Of a stretch of DNA of 64,000 nucleotides, positions 56,608 to 64,000 are shown piece by piece; positions within the stretch are counted from its first letter, which is position 1; each line of letters opens with the position of its first letter. This DNA is from Sacculina carcini. Lineage: Eukaryota; Arthropoda; Thecostraca; Sacculinidae. The DNA lies in the NCBI GenBank assembly GCA_916048095.2, contig OU696594.1:2690781-2754780 (forward strand). The letters are read 5' to 3'. Made by a program: the position numbers and the translations under genes. The notes under the pieces are model-generated. The model had not been told where the DNA came from. It worked only from the letters and a program-made list of their open reading frames with translations, and did no database searches.

Positions 56608-58775
56608 TCTATATATATAAAAGAGATCCTCTGTCTGTCTGTCTGTGTGTTTGTCTGTCCCACCCTCCTTGGTCACATTTTCAGCAAGCTGCTACTCAGT
56701 AACCACTTTATGTACCCGCCAACAATGTATACCATTACGTTGGAAATTTTCTTGTCTACACGATAGGATAAATTTAAAATTTAAAAATAAAACCAAGAAA
56801 AGTTATCGCGGTGAAAAGACAAAATGAACCCTGAAAAATGCGAAAATTTTGGTCAATATTCCTACATCTACTCCTCATAAACCAGAAATGGTACAGCCAA
56901 ACAGATTATACCAATGTGTAGAAAATATTCTGTTCTACACGATAGGCTTTAATTCATATCCAAAAATTAAATATAAAATATGTAAAAATGACCAAATTTC
57001 AGTCTACATTCAAAATTATATTTAAGCTCGACTCGTCCGATTTTCTGTACTTTTTTCTCAATTTCTCAGCAACTAACTATGACACATCTAAATAAATATT
57101 ACCATCATGCTGGAAATTTTGTTTTCTACAGCACGGTATAATTTTTAATTTTCCAGAGTGTATTAAAAAAAAGTTACGGCGGTGTGAAGTCAAAATGACA
57201 AAGTCAAAAATGCAGAATTAGCACTGGAAACCGTGAATATTTTGGTAAATATTCCGCTATCTATTCCTCATAAACCAGCAATGGTACAGCTATAAAAATT
57301 TAACTATTGTGTAGAGAATTTTGTGTTCTACAAGAAATATTCTAATTTACACCCACAAATGATATAAAAAACGTGTAAAATTGGCAAAATTCTCAAAAAC
57401 ATCCAAAATTACACTTGAACACCGGGTGACTACAATTGATTCATTTTTATACCAATTTCTCAGGAACTGTTTGTTATACATTAAAATTAATTATACCATC
57501 GTGCTAGAAATTTTGTTTTCTACAGTACGGTATAATTCTTAATTTTCCAAAGTGTATCTGAAGGAAGTGACGGCGGTGTAAAGTCAAAATGTCATGTTGC
57601 CAATTTGACAGCTATTATGCGTACTTGCGATTACACATGAATATACACTGATTTAATTTAACTCAAGTCCAATCACAATTTACGCACTTGCGATTACACA
57701 GGAATATACTACTGTGTAGAGAATTTTGTGTTCTACAAGATAAGCTATAATTTATACCCACAAATGTTACAAAAAACGTAGAAAATTGGCAAAATTCTCA
57801 AATACATCCAAAATTACACTTGAACACCGGGCGACTAAAATTTATTCTTTTTTGTACTATTTCTCAGTAACTATTTGTAACACATAAAAATAAATTATAC
57901 CATCGTGCTAGAAATCTCATTTTCTACAATACGATATAATTTGTAATTTTCCAAAGTGTATCTGAAGGAAGTTACGGCGGTGTAAAGTTAAAAGCACATA
58001 TTACCAATTTGACAGCTATTATGCGCACTTGTGATTACACAGGAACATACACCGATTAAATTTCACTGAAGCCCAATCACAATCAAGAATGCATCATATT
58101 AGTTCCAAGCATGGATGGTGTGGTTTTATTGGGTACAGTTTAATTAATGCTACACTATACTGAATAGAAAGGCTTTATTGTCCTCAATATTTACACATGC
58201 ATTGTTCCGCCCGACGGGCGGGTAAAATACTACTGGGAACAAAGTTAACTACTGAATTTTACTGTATAATTTAATTGGTTTAATTTCAAGCTGCATAAGG
58301 ATATGGGTTGTAATATCATGCAATGCCAACAATATAAATATGCTGTTTTAGCGGACGCATAAATCTGGAATTATAGAGATGACACAAGGTTTCATTGTTT
58401 TGATAGTGTTACACTTCTGAATTGCTACACACGAAGGATGGGTGTGAATTTGAGCAGTGTTGAGGAAAAAAACTTCGTCAATAATTAAAACAAGAATTTA
58501 CAAATTTATATTTTTCTATTGGATAAGCTTTTTGCTTTTTGATTCATTATATTCTATTTATAGTTCCGCACGACGGGCGGGTTTAAATACGAGGCAGTTC
58601 GAGGGAAAATATTTTCCCACACATAAAATAAAAACATTCACATTTAGAGTTTTCTATTGGTTAAGACTTCTTATGGGTTTACTTTTTCTTTTTTAATTTC
58701 TAATCATTTTTTATTAATTCAATATTCATTCTGCTTTATTTATTGTTCTGCACAAAGGGCGGGTTTTAATGCTAG
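56608..58775 (+). mobile_element. H6: Helitron-like element, short 3' module
   Basis: It starts TCTATATATATAAAAGAG immediately after a CTAG end, and ends CACAAAGGGCGGGTTTTAAT then GCTAG at 58775. It has the full monomer array (GGCGGTG at about 57179, 57572, 57976) but most of the 3' module is missing. Confidence 0.75.
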
Positions 58776-59773
<998 letters not shown>

Positions 59774-59794
59774 TCTATATATATATAAGAGATC

Positions 59795-59835
<41 letters not shown>

Positions 59836-62800
59836 TGTGTGTCTGTTCGACCCTCCTTGGTCCATTTTCTATCAGCTATTATTTGGCCACCACTTGGCCT
59901 ACTCGCTAACAATTTATACCATCACGTTGGAAATTTTCTTGTCTACACTTTAGAATAAATTTTAAATTTAAAAAATGAAATTAAAAAAAGTTATAGCGGT
60001 GAAAAGACAAAATGAACCCTGAAAAATGCGAAAATTTTGGTCAGTTTTCTGAAGACTACTTCTCCCAAACCAACAATAGTACAACTATAAAAATTATACC
60101 ACTGTGTAGAAAATTTTCTTTCCTACTCAACGAATTATAATTTATACCCAAAAATTAAATGTAAAACATGTAAAATGGAAAACAATCAATCTACATTTAA
60201 AATTTTATTCAAACTCCACGCGTTCGATTTTCTATACTTTTTTCTCTATTTCTCAAAAACTAATAATCACACATCTAAATAAATAATACCATCATGCTGG
60301 AAATTTTGTTTGCTACAACACGGCATAATTTGTAATTTTCGAAAGTGTATTAAACAAAAGTTAGGGCGGTGTGAAGTCAAAATGACAAAGTCAAAAAGGC
60401 AAAATTAGCACTGGAAACCGTGAATATTTTGGTAAATATTCCGCTATCTATTCTTCATAAACCAGCAATGGTACAGCTATAAAAATTTAACTATTGTGTA
60501 GAGAATTTTGTGTTCTACAAGAAATATTCCAATTTATACCCACAAATGATACATAAAACGTGTAAAATTGGCAAAATTCTCAAATATATCCAAAATTACA
60601 CTTGAACACCGGGTGTCTAAAATTAATTCATTTTTCTACTATTTCTCAGTAGCTATTTGTCACACATCAAAATTAATTATACCATCGTGCTAAAAATTTT
60701 GTTGTCTACAATACGGTATAATTCTTCATTTTCCAAAGTATATCTGAAGGAAGTTACGGCGGTGTAAAGTTAAAAGGACATATTGCCAATTTGACAGCTA
60801 TTATGCGCACTTGCGATTACACAGGAATATACTACTGTGTAGAAAATTTTGTGTTCTACAAAAAAAAGTGTAATTTATACCCACAAATGATACAAAAAAC
60901 GTGTAAAATTGGCAAAATTCTCAAATACATCCAAAATTACACTTGAACACCGGGTGACTACAATTTATTCATTTTTATACCCATTTCTCAGGAACTGTTT
61001 GTCATACATTAAAATTAATTATACCATCGTGCTAGAAATTTTGTTTTCTACAGTACGGTATAATTCTTAATTTTCCAAAGTGTATCTGAAGGAAGTTACG
61101 GCGGTGTAAAGTCAAAATGTCATGTTGCCAATTTGACAGCTATTATGCGTACTTGCGATTACACATGAATATACACTGATTTAATTTCACTGAAGTCCAA
61201 TCATAATTTACGCACTTGCGATTACACAGGAATATACTACTGTGTAGAGAATTTTGTGTTCTACAAGATAAGCTATAATTTATACCCACAAATGATACAA
61301 AAAACGTGAAAAATTGGCAAAATTCTCAAATACATCCAAAATTACACTTGAACACCGGGCGACTAAAATTAATTAATTTTTCTACTATTTCTCAGTAACT
61401 ATTTGTTACACATAAAAATAAATTATACCATCGTGCTAGAAATTTTGTTTTCTACAGTACGGTATAATTCTTAATTTTCCAAAGGGTATCTGAAGGAAGT
61501 TACGGCGGTGTAAATTCAAAAGGACATATTGCCAATTTGACAGCTATTATGCGCACTTGCGATTACACAGGAATATACACCGATTAAATTTCACTGAAGC
61601 CCAATCACAATTAAGAATGCATCATATTATCTCCAAGCATGGATGGTGTGGTTTTATTGCGTACAGTTTAATTAATGCTACACTCTACTGAATATAAAGG
61701 CTTTAAAAGGCTCAATAACGTTCCGCACGACGGGCGGGTAAAATGCTATTGGGAACAAAGTAAACTACTGAATTTAACTGTGTAATTTAATTGGTTTAAT
61801 TTCAAGTTGCATAAGCATAAGTTGCATAAGGATATGGGTTGCAATATCATGTAATGCCAACTTATGCTGTTTTAGCGGAAGCATTAACCTGGAATTATAG
61901 AGATGACAGAAGGTTGCATTGTTTTGATAGTGTTGTGGAAAAACATGGTTTCTAAATTGAAACATAAATTTCACATTTAGACTAATATATTAGCTATAAC
62001 TTTCCTGTGGGTTTGTTTTTCTTTTTCAATTTGCACTAATTTTTTATGAATTGAATATTAAATATATTTTATGAACTGTTCCGCACGACGGGCGAATTAA
62101 ATGTATCTATAAAGAGTGGGTTTAAATGATAGCGAGGTATATGATATTTTGCTAGCAGTAAATATTCTAGCGATAAAAGTAGAATAGCTCTTAAGCAGAT
62201 GATTTTGGAGAATGATGTGAACCTTTAAATATATTTTGCGATCTGATGATATATGTATTAGGAATAATACGTAGCAGAATATAGATTGCATAATATAATA
62301 TCGGCTGTAATATCAAGGGCTGTAATATCGGTGTAATCCAAAAAATAATAACTGTATGAATATGATGCATTAGTGGAAGCATTAACCGGGAATTAGGAGA
62401 TAATATGATAATGGTGTATAATTATATCGCATTATGCAACAAATGTGAATTTAGCTACCTTACAGTTTGGTCCCGATACTATATTGGCGGGTTGAGAGAA
62501 AATTATTGGTGGTCCGCGTGTTTGGGACCCCTGGGGTAGATAATCTCAGTCTTCTGATTACAAATTATGATCGCATCAGTATATTTTGTGATCACAAACT
62601 AATAAGTTAAATCACCTCAGACTAGGCTGAGAGCGGTCAAGATTGAATGGTTGGGTTGGGTTGGGTAGGTTTGACTCAGGTTATATTGGGTTTTAATGAT
62701 AGCGGAAAATATATAAATTTTAACAATAAATATTATAGCGGTAAAAGTGAAATAGTACTTAAGCAAATGATATTGGGGAATGATGTTAAGTAATAAATAT

Positions 62801-63690
62801 AGTTTGGAAACATTCTGATGAAAAGATTTCATCATCTTTCATTGTTTGTTTCGTGTCTGTGTTCTGAATTATACCACACGACGGGCAGATTTATATATCA
62901 GGCGGGTTGAGGGATAATATTTGTCAAAATAAGAGCAAAAATATTCACATTTAGACTTTTCTATTGGTTAAGATATTTATAGGTTACATTTTTTGGTTTT
63001 CAATTTGTATTCATTATATTTTATGGATTTGATATGAATTTTATTGTATGAATTGTTCCGCACGACGAGTGGGTTTAAAAAAGTGTTTTAGATCATTTTT
63101 TCAAATGGTTCATATAAAAAAAGGTAATTTTTTTAAAAATAAAAATGTTCCGCGGGCAGCAACTATAGACAATAGAACGTTTAATTTTCCCTGTAGAATT
63201 AATCCATACACAAAACCAATGGATTTGACTTCAAATATGAATTTTATTGTATGAATTGTTCTCCACGACGGGCGGGTTTAAAAAAGGTGTTTCCATTTTT
63301 TAGTTCATTTTTTTCAAATGGTTCATTTAAAAAAGGTATTTTTTTACAAATAAAAATGTTCCGCGGGCAGCAACTATAGACAATAGAACGTTCAATTTAC
63401 CCTGTAGAATTAATCCATACACAAAACCAATGGATTTGACTTCAAGATCCAGAACGGATCGTGTTCGAGTTCTGAATTATTCAGCACGACGGGCGAGTTT
63501 AAAAATGACTCAGGCGGACTGAGGGGAAATATTTTGTCGAAATAAAAATAATTAAACTTATAATTTTCAATTGATTAATATTTTGATGAGTGTACCCTAT
63601 TTCATTTTTATTTTTCCATATTTTTTTACGAATCGAATATGAAATTCATGTTATGAATTGCTCCGCACAACGGGCGGGTTTTAATGCTAT
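59774..63690 (+). mobile_element. H7: Helitron-like element, 3.9 kb
   Basis: It starts TCTATATATATATAAGAG at 59774 and ends CGGGCGGGTTTTAATGCTAT at 63690. GGCGGTG landmarks are at about 60366, 60760, 61101 and 61505. Its 3' half is the closest mirror of H1 (1352-3298). Confidence 0.78.
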
Positions 63691-64000
63691 ATATATATAT
63701 ACATAAAGAAGAAATTATCTGTCTGTCTGTGTATGTATGCTTGAATATGAGGTGACATAATTGCGCTGGTTCATGGTTCGCTGGTTCAATGATCAGGGGC
63801 TTCAAACGCAAGCGAAGCGATGGCTCATTTTTATGCAATAGAAATGTCCCGCGGGTAGCAATAAAACGTTCAATTTCACCGTATAGAATGAATTCATATA
63901 CAGAACTAATGGATTTGACTTCAAGAACCAGAACGGATGGTGTTCGAGTTCTGAATTATTCCTCACGTCGGGCGGGTTTAAATATGAGGCGGGCTGAGTG
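63691..64000 (+). mobile_element. B element, cut by the window end
   Basis: It starts ATATATATACATAAAGAAG and matches 55155-55500. It mirrors the inverted B element at the window start. Confidence 0.8.

Overview
This window looks like repeat-rich nuclear DNA from an invertebrate animal. I see no host gene with confidence. Almost everything that can be identified is transposable-element DNA: an intact Helitron Rep/helicase gene, Ty3/gypsy LTR retrotransposons, several APE-type non-LTR retrotransposons (LINEs), mariner/Tc1-like DNA elements, tRNA-headed SINEs, long (AT)n and (CA)n microsatellites, and a large family of AT-rich non-autonomous elements that I call family H. The mix (CsRn1-like gypsy, CR1/L2/Jockey-like LINEs, Helitron with a HUH Rep domain) fits arthropods, molluscs or similar invertebrates; I cannot name the species.

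Layout. 1-1352: end of a short 'B' element split by a shrunken LTR retrotransposon (139-1227). 1352-5381: H1, minus orientation. 5614-10440: a 1608-codon open Helitron Rep/helicase gene. 10441-13680: single-copy-looking sequence without a recognisable gene. 13680-15260: GT-rich DNA holding the 3' end of a LINE. 15270-15450: a SINE. 15786-15945: a 22-bp minisatellite. 16203-20553: a recent 2.18-kb tandem duplication containing LINE reverse-transcriptase fragments. 21321-21448: (AT)n. 22188-23140: mariner-like element. 23737-26955: a nearly full LINE on the minus strand. 27171-34807: H2, interrupted by a young gypsy element (27840-33270). 35340-38090: a second copy of the mariner/CA block with another LINE. 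38258-46232: H3, interrupted by a SINE and by a ~4-kb nest (40828-44905) with a 2A-bearing LINE and an orphan integrase fragment. 46233-47296: hairpin and ribozyme-like remnants. 47297-64000: plus-oriented H4, H5, H6 and H7 with short B, C and D elements packed head to tail.

How it fits together. H elements are about 3.7-4.0 kb where undisturbed. They start with TCTATATATATAAAAGAG and end with a GC-rich motif (CCGCACRACGGGCGGGTTTTAATGCTA), as Helitron-like rolling-circle elements do. Inside they carry a tandem array of 340-445-bp monomers and several internal copies of the 3' end motif. They act as the landing ground for most other insertions: gypsy in H2, and a SINE, a LINE and an integrase remnant in H3. 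The left half of the window carries them in minus orientation and the right half in plus, so the two window ends are inverted copies of each other. The local autonomous Helitron encodes the kind of protein that could move such elements, but I could not match its termini to theirs.
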